From Adiantum capillus-veneris (Eukaryota > Streptophyta > Polypodiopsida > Polypodiales > Pteridaceae), in contig CM043948.1 in assembly GCA_014529385.2 (NCBI GenBank), positions 22,777,451-22,841,450 on the forward strand: 64,000 bases of DNA, in the 5' to 3' direction. A program made the position numbers and the translations under genes. Below are positions 34,028 to 44,527 of the stretch, in pieces (position 1 is the stretch's first letter; each line of letters starts with the position of its first letter). Below the pieces are notes generated by a model. The model had not been told where the DNA came from. It saw only the letters and a program-made list of their open reading frames with translations, and ran no database searches.

Positions 34028-35626
34028 CGACACGTACTGGGGACCACAAGATGGGCTCATCCCCCTTAAAAGAGTGTCATTAATTATTGGGGAGAAGTCT
34101 AAACAAGCACATGAATCGAGAGGTGGGGACCGATTCCCACAAACCCTAATCTCAATAACATCTCTTCCTTACTTTGAATCCTCGAGAGTCGATACTCTCA
34201 ACTCTCAAAAACAATGTTGAGTCTTAGAGAATGGTACCCTATTCCGATTCTATAGCCAAAGCCCTCTCCTGTACAAATCATAGCCTCTACCATTCTGTCT
34301 TGAGCATGAAGTCCCTCCTTGGAAATCCTAATCCATGTTCTGAAACATGAGCCTACAATTAAAAGATCTGCAAATCTAATCCCGATCTTAGGGTATGATG
34401 ACCCTATGAGCTGACCTAGCTCTATTTCCTTAGAGCATTTTTTTTGCACTAATGTAGCGAGGAAAAGGTGTCGTGCTCTCTAGAGTGGGTGCTCCTCAAT
34501 GCAGTTTGCATGAAACCTCACTCCAACAGAAGAAACATCACACAAGAACATGACCCAACACAGAAGCGAAATATGACTCAAGACACGATACGACTCAAAA
34601 CACAACTGCATACTCAACTCAATGGAACTCGACAAGCTCAAAGAACCATACAACTCTGGCTGGCAGCACACACAGCTTCAAGCTCAGGATTCAAGGTACA
34701 ATGGGCCAGTGGCGTGCAAAACTCTAGACTCGGGACTCGAGACTAGACGCTAAACCATACAAAAGTGGATGATGATGCTCCCCCGACTAGAACCAACCAC
34801 ATATGTATCTCCTAAAGGGCCACCAACTGCTGGCAGATATCCCAATCTGCTAAGCCTATCTCCAAACTGAGGTGGTGGTGATCTGGCCACAGTGTCCATT
34901 GGACCTCACTGCCCAGGCGAGAGTCCAACCAGTGTGAACTCAAGCCCAATTGCAACTAATTGCTTGTCCCATGCCAGTGACACTGTAGCCCTGCTACACT
35001 AAGACACTTGCCTTCTTCTCATGCTCCTCACAAAGGAGAACACATGCAACCAAGACAAACAGTCTAAACCATCTAGACACAAAAAAGCTCACCTGTCAAG
35101 GCTCAGAACTTGGAAAAAGAACTCCTCAGAGAGAACTCTATAAAGAGGACCTCCTCCTCCAACCCTACACACCCAAAAAGCGTGCTCTCGGGTTTCTTCT
35201 CATAGATCAACCCTATCTACGACGTCTATGGGCTGAAAATAGAGAAAACAGCAACTTGTGGCAATGAAAATGATCCTTACCTTTGAGATGGAAGTCTTCT
35301 ATCCAATCATGGCATCATCTAACATGGTAACTCAGGAGCATCTTCTTCATGGCTGAAACCTGCGGCAGCATATGGAAACCTCCAACGCCTTCTACCTTTC
35401 CTCTAAAACTTGGGCTCCAAGAATCTCCCTAGAGTCAACAGAGCGCCTACAATCTGATGCAGAACTTGCACGGAAGGGTAGAAGGGTTGCTTTTATAGGT
35501 GCAGGGCAGCCACCAGGAATAGATGTTGCTCTTGCTTTTTCCCGCCAGAATAGAGCTAAGAGGGGGCACCTTGCTTTTCCGGCCAAAAGAGAAAAGGTCG
35601 ATTCCAGCTTTATGTTGCTTGTTCTA
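34025..35626. other. Unassigned region
   Basis: No recognisable coding or element sequence. CTCTATAAAGAGG near 35137 could be a TATA element. The open frames at 34468-34746 and 35372-35644 show no family resemblance. Confidence 0.45.
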
Positions 35627-36205
35627 TTAGGTGCAGCGGAATGAATGTTGTTTTTTCTCAAGATTAGTAATCTTTATTGCTCAAGGTTCCTTTTAGTTCT
35701 TAGGGAAAGAGAGAGCTTTCCGTCTTGTAGAGTGTTGTGGTCACGAACAAAGTGAGTGGATATTGTGCGTGCAAGTGAATGAGACTGAGAGAAGGAGAGA
35801 GAAGAGATACGACACCGAGAGGTTGTAAAACCCTCCTCCGAAGGCCCCACTCTCGTCGGCGAGAGTGGTCTACTTTGATTGCACAAAGGTGTACCGTGTA
35901 CAATGCGAATGCAATGGATTGATGCAATGGGACTATGCCGATGACGACGACGGTGATGACGACGACGACTTGATGGCTGAAATCTGGGATCTTTTATCTG
36001 TTGATTTTCATGGTCTTCTTGGTGGCTGAAAATGACTGTTTTGGCTGCGTTTTGATGGCTGAAAATGGGGGAGCATCTGCAACCATTCTGGGGGATGATC
36101 TGCTTCCGTGTCTAGGGCTGAAACTGCGAGTATCTGCTGCAGCAAGGGGCTGAAACCAAAAACGCTCAAGGGATCCTGCTGCTAGCCAAAAACGCTGGTT
36201 TTGAG
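35627..36205 (-). repeat. Family-B LTR fragment (B5)
   Basis: Homologous to the plus-left half of B1 (AGGTGCAGCGGAATGAATGT, CTCAAGATTAGT, GGTTGTAAAACCCTCCTCCG). It lacks the terminal TG and stops near 36205 within the AAAAACGCT repeats, where family-C LTR sequence follows. Confidence 0.75.
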
Positions 36206-36209
36206 ACCC

Positions 36210-37546
36210 TCTTTTTGAAGTAGCAAATGGTCGGACATTGTATGGCCAATGTGAACGGTAGATTCACCCGCAGACGGGAAGTGGTCGGCACTGGAATTCG
36301 TATGGTAAGAGGATGTCTAGGCTCAGAGCAAGATCATATAGTTCCCCCCCGTCGCACTTAGCAAGTTGGTGGATACCAGGAAGTGAACTCAATTAAGGCG
36401 TAAAGTCAAGGTGGGACTACCAACAAAAAGTATCCGACAGTTGGGCCACATTGCATTTTTGGATGCGGTCCCAATGAGGATAGATGGTCAGAAGACCAGT
36501 GGGAGCCCAACGGAAGCATCTCCTAAAATTTAGGGAATTGCTATTTTGGGCCGTGAAATGTGTTCGCGTCATTACCTCCGGTATGACTAGGGGAACATTT
36601 TATAACTCTGCCGTGAAGTCAACTGGGCAACCGGTCAGGATATTTTTAAGCGGCGAACCCGAAACGGGAAAATGCTTGAAAATGCGCCAAGTGTCACATT
36701 TTTGTGAACTTTCCTCTTGCAGAAAAATGGGCGCTGATTTTTATGCTGGGGGAGGCCTCATTTCAGCTTTTGTCACAGGTTAAGAGCTATGGAGTGCTTC
36801 CTTTCCCTCTCATGTACAGTGTGGTGCTAGGAGTGATGCCCTGCACACTACACACTGCTCTCTCTCTCCCCTATGTGCAGTTATGTGATGCCCCACAAGA
36901 GGGCTACTCATTTGATTGATGTACAGTTGTGTGGGTTCATGCTTTTGTGCTGAGGCAAGAGCCTCCTTGAGTAGGAACAGGGGTAGCTAACTGCTGCTCC
37001 AAAGCAGGCACTGGTGAGGGTCATGACCTCACCGTATATGTGCAAAATCAGCGTTGTGTATGCGCTGTAAATTCACTGTTTTTCAGCCATACGGACGCCA
37101 GGATCATTGGGAATCGTGCCCCACTGGCAGAGGACAGTTAGGGGACTGTTTGGGGCTGAAAACAGGGCAAAAACCAGTAAATACAGCGTGCTGAATTTAC
37201 TGTTTTTGGACAGGAATGAGAGGGTATACGACAGTGCAAGCGAGTTCCAGCAGGGGAATTGGTTTCGCGCAAGTTTTGGGGCTGTTATGTTGCCGAAATT
37301 TGGCCAAATCAAATGGTATCTAGGTGGATACACGTGAAGGATTCCCAGGACCTTACCTTGTAATTTACCCTCCTAAAGAATAAAGAAATACCGAAAGGGG
37401 CGCCAATTTTGGGGCCTACAGGTTGTCGCCGTCTGCTCGGAGCATTCTAGCTTCCGAGCCGTGTGTGTATTCAAGTGTTAACTCCCGTCGCAGGTTCTCT
37501 TTGCAAAGTGCTCTGTGTGTGTATAAAGTAAAGAATATCGGGTGAA
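36210..37546 (+). repeat. Diverged family-C LTR in plus orientation (C2)
   Basis: Reverse-complement homology to C1 runs through CATCTCCTAAAATTTAGGG, TTCGCGTCATTAC, GGTTAAGAGCTATGGAGTGC, GAGTGATGCCCTGCAC and GAGGCAAGAGCCTC. It carries AATAAA plus the R motif at 37386-37404 and ends near GGGTGAAAG, as C1 does. The left border is uncertain. Confidence 0.7.
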
Positions 37547-37547
37547 A

Positions 37548-38590
37548 GCCAGATCACCTGTATAGCGGTCCCCTCGTGTCCCCGAACCTCTTGGGGTATT
37601 AGGGACCGTTTAGGGCCAAAACCCTAAACCTGCAAAAATACACAGTAGGCTGTAATTTACTGTTTCGGGCTCCGTTTCGCGTGCTGGTCGCATCTGTAGC
37701 AAGTCCTCGAGCTCCCGCACCTGTAGGGCTACTTGCCCTTTGAATCGGACGAGATTTCTGGCGTGAAACCTCTCCGAATTCACCTGTACCTGCGGGGGTT
37801 TAGCCGCTAGCTAATCCAGTACCTGTGCAAGAGGCTCTTGCCTCGGCAATCGCGCATGAACCCACACAACTGTACATTGGTCAAATGAAAAGCCCACTAG
37901 AGGGGCATAACATACTCCCATAGAGGAGAGAGAGGGCAGTGCGTAGCGTGCAGGGCATCACTCCTGGCACCGCACTGTACATAGGAGGGAAAGCAAGCAC
38001 TCCATAGCTCTTAACCTGTGACAGGAAACTTGAAAATGAGCTCACAGCTGAAAATCACGTTTTTGCCTTCTCTATAAATAGTAAACTGGCCTCAGAGTGC
38101 CAAGTGTCACTCATTTGTGCATTTTCCCGCTTTAGACCCTCGGGTCTAAAAATATCTCACCTGTAGCCTCTGTTGACTTGGCCACAGAGTAACAAAATGA
38201 TCCCCATGTCAAACTGCACGTAATGACGCGAAGACATTTTCAGGTCCCAAAATAGCAGCTCCCTAAATTTTAGGAGATGCTGCCATTGTATCTTTCTAGG
38301 TCATCCGACCCTCTTTGTACACTGCAGCCACACCCAAAACTGAAATGTAGCCTTTGTAGCAAAGGATTCCACTTTGGCTAGTCAATGACCCCACTTTGGC
38401 TAACCATAGTCTTTGTCCAACCTTAGTGCTCTTTTCCCCTCAGGCCTGGACTCCCTCTGGACAGTTCCACACTAGCTATGCAATGCAGGGCAGTTAGATT
38501 TCCCGAGGGGTGTTTCCAAAAAGTGAAAGTAAATAGATAATAAGAAAGAAATCAACAAAAAGGATAAATAGTAGTCACACGCTGGTGACA
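37548..38590 (-). repeat. Family-C LTR in minus orientation, R-U5 missing (C3)
   Basis: Nearly identical to 24376-25421 from CCAGATCACCTGTA to GCTGGTGACA. The first roughly 375 plus-strand bases of a full C LTR (its R-U5) are absent; instead it abuts C2 head to head. It may be the displaced 5' LTR of element C or a separate copy. Confidence 0.8.
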
Positions 38591-38592
38591 TT

Positions 38593-38598
<6 letters not shown>

Positions 38599-38656
<58 letters not shown>

Positions 38657-38698
38657 TGTGTGCTCTCCCCCGCTGCTCACTCGACATAATATCAGAGC
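38599..38698 (+). repeat. TC tract with copia-type LTR end and primer-site remnant
   Basis: About 27 TC units, then CTGCTCACTCGACA, then TAATATCAGAGC (38687-38698), two bases from TGGTATCAGAGC. Copia E has the same order at 52059-52217: TC tract, LTR end, primer site. No copia protein follows. Confidence 0.45.
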
Positions 38699-38699
38699 T

Positions 38700-39536
38700 C
38701 CAGGAATCTATCGTGTGATCCTCCATCACCCGCCTCTTCTTTGCTTGCATTCCTCCTATAGGATGATGATAATGTGGAGATAGCCTCAATGTGAAACGTT
38801 TCAACCTCAAAATGTTTCGTTCCAAGCGCGGAGGAGGAGACGAAATGCCTGCCGGAAATGTAATATATGAAAAAATCATTGTCTAAAACGGCTCAACTTT
38901 GCAAGCTGTAGTAAAAACTTGAGAGGCGTTTCAACCGACCGAGGTTTCATGTGAGGCGTTTCTGCACTACCCGAACTGTCAGGAGTCTGAGCATTTTTTT
39001 TGAACGCTTGCCTCCCATAGCGTTTTTTTAATACAAGGCATCTGTAGCGTTTTTCATTGCAGCGAAGTCTCTCTGCTATTGGGTAACACTTTCCCGTCCT
39101 TGAGTTGTGTTGCTTCTGAGGCTCTTCACCACTCTAGTGCCGGTGTCTCCAACCTTGGCCTCAACGAGTTTTCTTTGTGGTTGCTCCTTTCCCGTGACCT
39201 TGACACCCTCTTTGTCAGATACTCTAAGAGTCTGCATATTTTCAGCCGGGTTCCCTCTTCTCTTTGCTACGTGACCCTCTGGTTTGGGACTGGTCTACCA
39301 TTGGTCAAGTGCCTGCTCTACCAGCTCTCGACTGCTTCGCTTTGGTGTGGATACTGTTAAGAGTTTGGCATCTCTTTGTATTCGTCCAGTTGATCCTGAT
39401 ATCTCTTTGGGACGGGTGATAAGGAGTGGGGGCTGTTTTGTGGCTGTGCCCAGCCGGAATAAGGTAGTTTTCTCATATCAGGTTATTTAGTCATGTCTAG
39501 TCCGGATTTTGGCTTAGTTGGCCATATTTTTTGAGG
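38700..39536. other. Unassigned region
   Basis: No supported gene. The frame at 39079-39360 is not recognisable. Two AGCGTTTTT blocks near 39020-39055 echo the family-B LTR repeat on the other strand. Confidence 0.4.
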
Positions 39537-39925
39537 GCCCTTTTGGTATTTCTTTTTATTAATGCTTCACAAAGTACAATGTCCGAGGGTCCTCGTTTGA
39601 GTAGTGCTCCGAAGCGTATCTACCTGAGATTGAGGCCCTATCACTTTATTTATAGGCCCTAGGCCTTCCAAAGGAGTGTACATGAAAAGCTTCAAGTCTA
39701 AAAGCATCTGGCTCCCAAAAGCTAGCACTACTCATGCCAACGCAAATCATGGAAATTCGTACAGGTGCCACGTCAGCAGCAAGCGCGAATTGCAAAAAGT
39801 CCGTACAATGTTGACACGTCAGCATCTCCACGCGATTTGGGGGTCTTGCTTTATTTTAATCTTCTAGTGTCCCTTGTGTCCCTTTAGGCCCTATCGGAAA
39901 GGAGCCCATAAGTTGGAATAACTTT
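39537..39925 (-). repeat. Family-A-like LTR fragment
   Basis: Reverse complement of family A sequence. It has a weakened R motif at 39537-39556, a TATA-type TTTAAATA-like site replaced by TTTATTTATAGG, the TGCCACGTCA box at 39766 and CTAGGCCTTCC. Both LTR ends are missing. Confidence 0.6.
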
Positions 39926-40086
39926 AAAATCCTTGGTCTTTATTTTCAAGTCTCTCGGCTAGGCTCTGCAAGTTGGTAGCATTTCTTTGGATCTTTCTAT
40001 AGGGCCATGACCCCTCTTTTTCCGAAGTTTGTCCTTTAGGTCATGCCATGTCATTACTTTTGTGACAGAGCACTCCAAGGTACGAA

Positions 40087-41067
40087 GAGTGGCGTCATAT
40101 CTCAAAGGGAATGCCTAGACATGGTGGTCTACCCTATTGTTATACAGGGAAGCACCGACGAAATGGTTGCGGTTCAAGCAAGTTTTCACCTCTTCGTGGC
40201 TCACTCAGGAATATGAACAAGATGTGATCATCGCTTGGAATCATCTGCGAATGACCAAGGAAGACACATTGGATGTTTACTGTCAGAGATTTTGGGATAC
40301 TTTTCTATTGGTTTCTTCCTTCAAGAAAATAGCATCCAAGCAACAAGTTGTGTGGTTCTGTTGTAGACTCGCTAAAGAAATACGGAGTTATTGTTGGAGA
40401 AGAAGTCCGAGTCCATGCAACAACTCATGGGACATGCCAAGCATGGTTTTGCTATGCATGCATGCACTCTTATCTACCCTATAGGCAGACTTGTGGCAGT
40501 TAGGATCGGACAAGAACTAATTAATGGTAATAGGAAGAAGGGAAAGCTTCATAAAAAGAAACCATTAGGCCCTAGATTATCAACAGAGCAACGCACCGAG
40601 TACTACAAACAGAGCAAATGTTTTGGATGCGGGAATACGGGCATGTGCTTGACAAGTGCCCCAACAAAGTGTCCAATGACTACACAGAGGACAAGCCAGA
40701 GAGTTCCAAAGCGGCGGAGGAGTGACCAAAGAAAGGCAAGATTGGTACCGGATTTTGTGGGGACCGACCAAGAACAAATGGATGAAAGTCGGATCTCTGC
40801 AGAGCATGGGGCAAAGTACGAGGTCAAGAAGCCCTTATCTTCTTTGATGGAGGAGCCAAGGCCAACTTCATCCCGACTGAATTGGCTGCTCGACTTGGGA
40901 TTACGCCAGAAGAAATGGGACCAACGATTGAGGCAGTTCTAGCGATGTAGGATGGGATGTTGCCATTACACGTGTCATAGGCAAACTTTGGTTCCATTGT
41001 CAAGGGTATATAGGGCACGAGGACTTTTACATCATGCCTTTGGAAGGGTGTGACGTCCTTTTGGAAA
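40087..41067 (+). pseudogene. gypsy gag and protease, host element 3, left half
   Basis: Plus-strand gag (KWLRFKQVFTSSWLTQEYEQ, YCQRFWDTFLLVSSFKK) closely resembles the gag of element D. A shortened zinc knuckle (CFGCGNTG) and protease sequence follow, up to PLEGCDVLL in a shifted frame, cut at 41067 by the LTR of element B3. The codons after the break resume at 60201. Several frameshifts. Confidence 0.85.
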
Positions 41068-42279
41068 TGTAAGGTGCAACGGAAGTGAATGTTGAACTTT
41101 GCTCAAGATGAGTGCTCTGAACTGTGCTCAAGGGTTCCTTTTACTTACGGAATGGAGAGCCTTTCGTTCCTTTAGTGAGAGAGTGCAAGCCTTTCGTTCC
41201 TTTAGTGAGAGAGTGCAAATGATCACAAACAAAGTGAATGACACTGTGAATGAAGGTGCTGAGATAGAGAGAGAAAAATACGACACCAGACGGTTGTCAA
41301 ACCCGCCTCCAAGGGCCCCCTTCTCTATGGCGAGAGAGGTCTATGCTATTGATTGCACAAATCTAGTACAATGGTCTAGATGCAATGGATTTGCCGACGA
41401 TGTCGACGAGACGGACTGAAATTTGAAAACGCTAGGGGCTGAAATCTGAAAATCTGCTAACTGCTGAATTTTGACTCTGTGTCAGGGAGGACGGCGATGG
41501 CGACGATGTGACGACGATGCGCTGAAAACGCAGATCCTGAAATCTGCAAACAGTGGGCTGAAACTGAAAACGCTGGCTGATCTGACCGTGCGGCGAGGGT
41601 CTGTTGCGGGAAGGTGAGATGTGCGAGGTTTGGGGCTGCTATTGCGGAGTCTAAGTGCTGAAAATAGAAAACGCTGATGCTAGGGCTGATTCTGTTGCCA
41701 GGAATCTGCAAAACGCTGATGTTGATCTGCAAGTTGCAAAAACGCTAGGTTGATCTGGGGATCTGTGAAAATGCCAGGCTGATCTGGGAATTTGCAAAAA
41801 ACGCTAGGCATTCTGCTGCAGAAACGCCAAGGCTGATCTACTGCAGAAAACGTGGGATGGTCTTGATGGCTGAAAACACGAAGGAATTCTGCCGGTCTTG
41901 CTGAGAAGGTGCACTGCAAGTGTAGGAACTTCTGCTGCCTCTTCTGCCGGAAAATGCTAGCTCTAGGTTTCTTTTATAGAGCTTAGCAAATTTGACCTAC
42001 CCAATTTCCCAACAAAGTCGCTTATTATTAACAAGTGAAAAATGGATAAAATAGGGAAAATAGGTTGCGTGCACTGTTAAATGCTCATGATGGATACTGA
42101 CTGTAATGTTGATGATCATGCTGTGTGCAACCAGAGGATATGCAACTACTCTAAGTGCCTGGACATGCACGGCTTGCGCACAGGCTCACAAAGGTGCCAG
42201 AACACTTCCTAAGCTGACCTGAACCCTAGACCTGAAGTAGCTTGTCCACATGCACATAGGGTTGGATGTGCATGTGACA
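41068..42279 (-). repeat. 3' LTR of B3
   Basis: 1212 bp, TGTAAGGTGCAACGG to ATGTGACA. In minus sense it has a TATAAAAG box near 41975 and a leader with many AAAACGCTAGG/GCTGATCTGC units. Homologous to B1, B2, B4 and the split 5' LTR. Confidence 0.88.
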
Positions 42280-42298
42280 TCCCCTCCTTTTCAAAGTG
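42280..42298 (-). other. Polypurine tract of B3
   Basis: Minus strand CACTTTGAAAAGGAGGGGA directly precedes the LTR. The identical sequence occurs next to B2 and B4 LTRs. Confidence 0.85.
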
Positions 42299-42334
42299 AG
42301 GTACTCGTACCGAATTGTATGGCGTCCAGGGAGA

Positions 42335-43372
42335 TCACCAACAACGTCTGGAATCGTGGGAAGGACTCTTCGCCAGCCCACTCTGATGCATGTGTTGTCT
42401 GAACTTCATGAAGGACTGCAATGCTTGCTTCTTTGGGTTGCGTCGAAAGCGACACCAAGTGATCTTTGGCTGCTTCAATGGTCCAATTGTGTCTATGGAC
42501 GTAGGTCCACCTTCTTCAAGAATCTCCGAGGAGGAAAATTCCTGAAACCACTTCCAACACAAAATCATGAACATACCCATTCCATGTAGAATGACTGGAA
42601 AAATACTATTCTTTCGAAAAGATTGCGCATGCAATGCAGATGAACAAAATGACGGAGTGCCAAACTGTTCACCAAAAACACGCAAGAAATGGAATTGAAA
42701 CTTGTCTTTCCGATCTAAATCTAGCAACTGTGGCAAATCACAATGGAAATGCCGATGCTTAATGGTCAATCTTTCTTGTGCTCTGTCTGAGATTGTGTCA
42801 TGCCAAGGAAGAGACTTGGAATGTGAATCCCTTGAATGCACACTTTTCTTCTTTTCGATAACGATCCGCATACATCCGTGCTCATTCATGAGTGAATCAT
42901 GTGCATCGTACAATACGGCATGCTTGTGGAAAGGGAACACATAAAGACGATGACGAAGATGCAAGAAACCGTCACGATTGAAACACTCGAACGATGCGTG
43001 CTGACTAATCATGCGAACACATAATACTTCCAGAGTGGGTTCCTTGGACCTCGACTCGAGAGCCAAGATTGGTTCTTTGTGATTGATCATATCTGCAATG
43101 AGGTTAACTTTACTAGACAAATCATTATCTAAACCATCATCCTTGTGAACAATGACATCTTTATCATGCAAATCATCATCCTTGTGAATAATCACATCTT
43201 TATCATGCAAAACATGTGTGTTGTGCTTTAGAGAAGAAAAGACTGAGAGAGTCTCCTCACACTGCACATTAGAAATGAGAGGTAAAGAATGAACAACTGC
43301 CTCTCCACGAATGACAATGGGAGAGTCACTTTTGGCATTGAAAAGTGAGAGTATTGTCCGCCTTATGCTCAC
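42335..43372 (-). CDS. ORFx of family B, copy B3
   Basis: 345 codons, open apart from its joined upstream protease end. Order of features: a His/Asp region with tandem units such as LHDKDVIVHKDD (about residues 50-85); ILALESRSKEP and EVLCVRMI; FNRDGFLHLRHRLYVFPFHK (about 150); SLPWHDTISDRAQ; HGMGMFMILCWKWFQEF (about 270); and WCRFRRNPKKQALQSFMKF near the end. It occupies the place where RT-RNase H-integrase should be. Order and spacing faintly recall a gypsy integrase without its catalytic core: an H2C2-like start, a GPY/F-like HxxxFHVSLLK echo and a chromodomain-like end. That is inference. I do not recognise the family directly. Confidence 0.6.
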   Translation of the reverse strand: MSIRRTILSLFNAKSDSPIVIRGEAVVHSLPLISNVQCEETLSVFSSLKHNTHVLHDKDVIIHKDDDLHDKDVIVHKDDGLDNDLSSKVNLIADMINHKEPILALESRSKEPTLEVLCVRMISQHASFECFNRDGFLHLRHRLYVFPFHKHAVLYDAHDSLMNEHGCMRIVIEKKKSVHSRDSHSKSLPWHDTISDRAQERLTIKHRHFHCDLPQLLDLDRKDKFQFHFLRVFGEQFGTPSFCSSALHAQSFRKNSIFPVILHGMGMFMILCWKWFQEFSSSEILEEGGPTSIDTIGPLKQPKITWCRFRRNPKKQALQSFMKFRQHMHQSGLAKSPSHDSRRCW

Positions 43373-43461
43373 GAAACCATCGAATGCCTAGAATCATAAT
43401 GGAGACGCAACAAATTTTCTACGGAAGGACGCTTGTTGAACAGTGAATAACACATCGACAC

Positions 43462-44111
43462 TGTAACAAACTGCTGATGTGTCAAAGCCCTGAAGAATGG
43501 AGCCAACTTACAGATGCTGGCCGAGGGGCCTAAACCCTAAGAAGAACAAGTAATAGAAGAAGTCCTACCAACTTATGGGGACCCGTCCGATGGGGCCCCA
43601 AGTGACATAAAGGATTAAAATAAAGCAGGACCCGCATACACGCAAAAATTGACGTGACAGATTTTCAAAAATTGTGCTGGCATGATGACGTGGCAGGCTG
43701 TAGGATTTCCGCGTTTTGCATTGGCTGATGACGTTGCAGTTGTACGGATTTCCATGATTTACGTTGTCAGCTTTTCGGCTTTGCTTTTGGACCAGACGCT
43801 TATGAGTTTGAAGGCTTTTTATTGTAAACTGCTTTTGGGGCCTAGGGCCTTTAAATATGAGGTTAGGGCTCGTTCTCTGGCATGCTTCTTGGAGAAGGTG
43901 TAGAGTCTGGAGTACTGGCTTGTACTGTGTTGATGCAATATAAAGAAATACCGAAAGGGGTGCTAAGGTTTGGGGCCAATACTCTCTGGGGTGGAATTCC
44001 GCCACTCCGTGTCGCGTGTCGTCTCTCTCTTTTAGTTCAGTTGTTATTGAAGTGCTAAAAGCCTGTTCAGTCTGTTCTTTTCTATTGGCAAATGGTGCCC
44101 GGCTTGTGACA
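43462..44111 (+). repeat. Solo LTR, family A (A3), perfect target duplication
   Basis: 650 bp from TGTAACAAACTGCTGATG to CTTGTGACA, flanked by GACAC on both sides (43457-43461 and 44112-44116). It lies within the protease coding region of B3 in the opposite orientation. It has a TGACGTGGCA box at 43686 and the R motif at 43946-43964 with two changes. Confidence 0.92.
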
Positions 44112-44493
44112 GACACTCTCGTGTAATGAGAGAGTTCATACCGGGAGCAAAGCCCGACACCTCGAGAGGAGATGTCTTGCTAACCTCCAAGCGGGCTCTT
44201 TGGACAAGAGTGTCACCAATCACATCATGCATACTACCAAAATCAAACAAGAACACCATGTGTTGACCATTCACATGACCATAACACTTCATGAGAGAAT
44301 CCTCAATGAGAGGATCATGAGAAACTTGGGACACACTAGTGTGCTCATTTATGGCATTATCAGAGGATGTGGGTTCTGTGGGTTCTTTAGATTCGTTAGA
44401 TTCAATCTTAGGACATGTTTTCTTTATATGACCCTTGACGTGACAATGATAACATCGACCTTCCTTAGAATAAACGACTTGTTCTTTTGCCAT
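44112..44493 (-). pseudogene. Zinc knuckle and protease of B3
   Basis: An intact CCHC knuckle (CYHCHVKGHIKKTC) is followed about 50 residues later by an aspartic protease start, FLFDFGSMHDVIGDTLV, where DFG replaces D[ST]G. The protease is cut by A3; across it the frame reaches an MILGIRWF block, the expected protease C-terminal motif, and then ORFx. Confidence 0.75.
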
Positions 44494-44527
44494 GATGTAT
44501 CTTCCTATGATTCCTTGTGAAATTTTG

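Noticed and set aside
33843-34220. Ser/Leu and Arg/Glu repeat frames over the GA tract
   Set aside because: Artefact of the microsatellite and LTR sequence.
35372-35644. 90-codon frame with FIGAGQPPGIDVALAF, resembling a nucleotide-binding loop
   Set aside because: No further dehydrogenase motifs, ends in LTR sequence, and no homologous second half is present.
24000-38590. C1 and C3 as the two LTRs of one element
   Set aside because: Orientation fits, but flanks TTATT and TTGCG do not match and C3 lacks R-U5, so the pairing is left open.
39079-39490. Short frames between C3 and the A fragment as a gene
   Set aside because: Low complexity Ser/Leu composition, no domain, and surrounded by LTR scraps.
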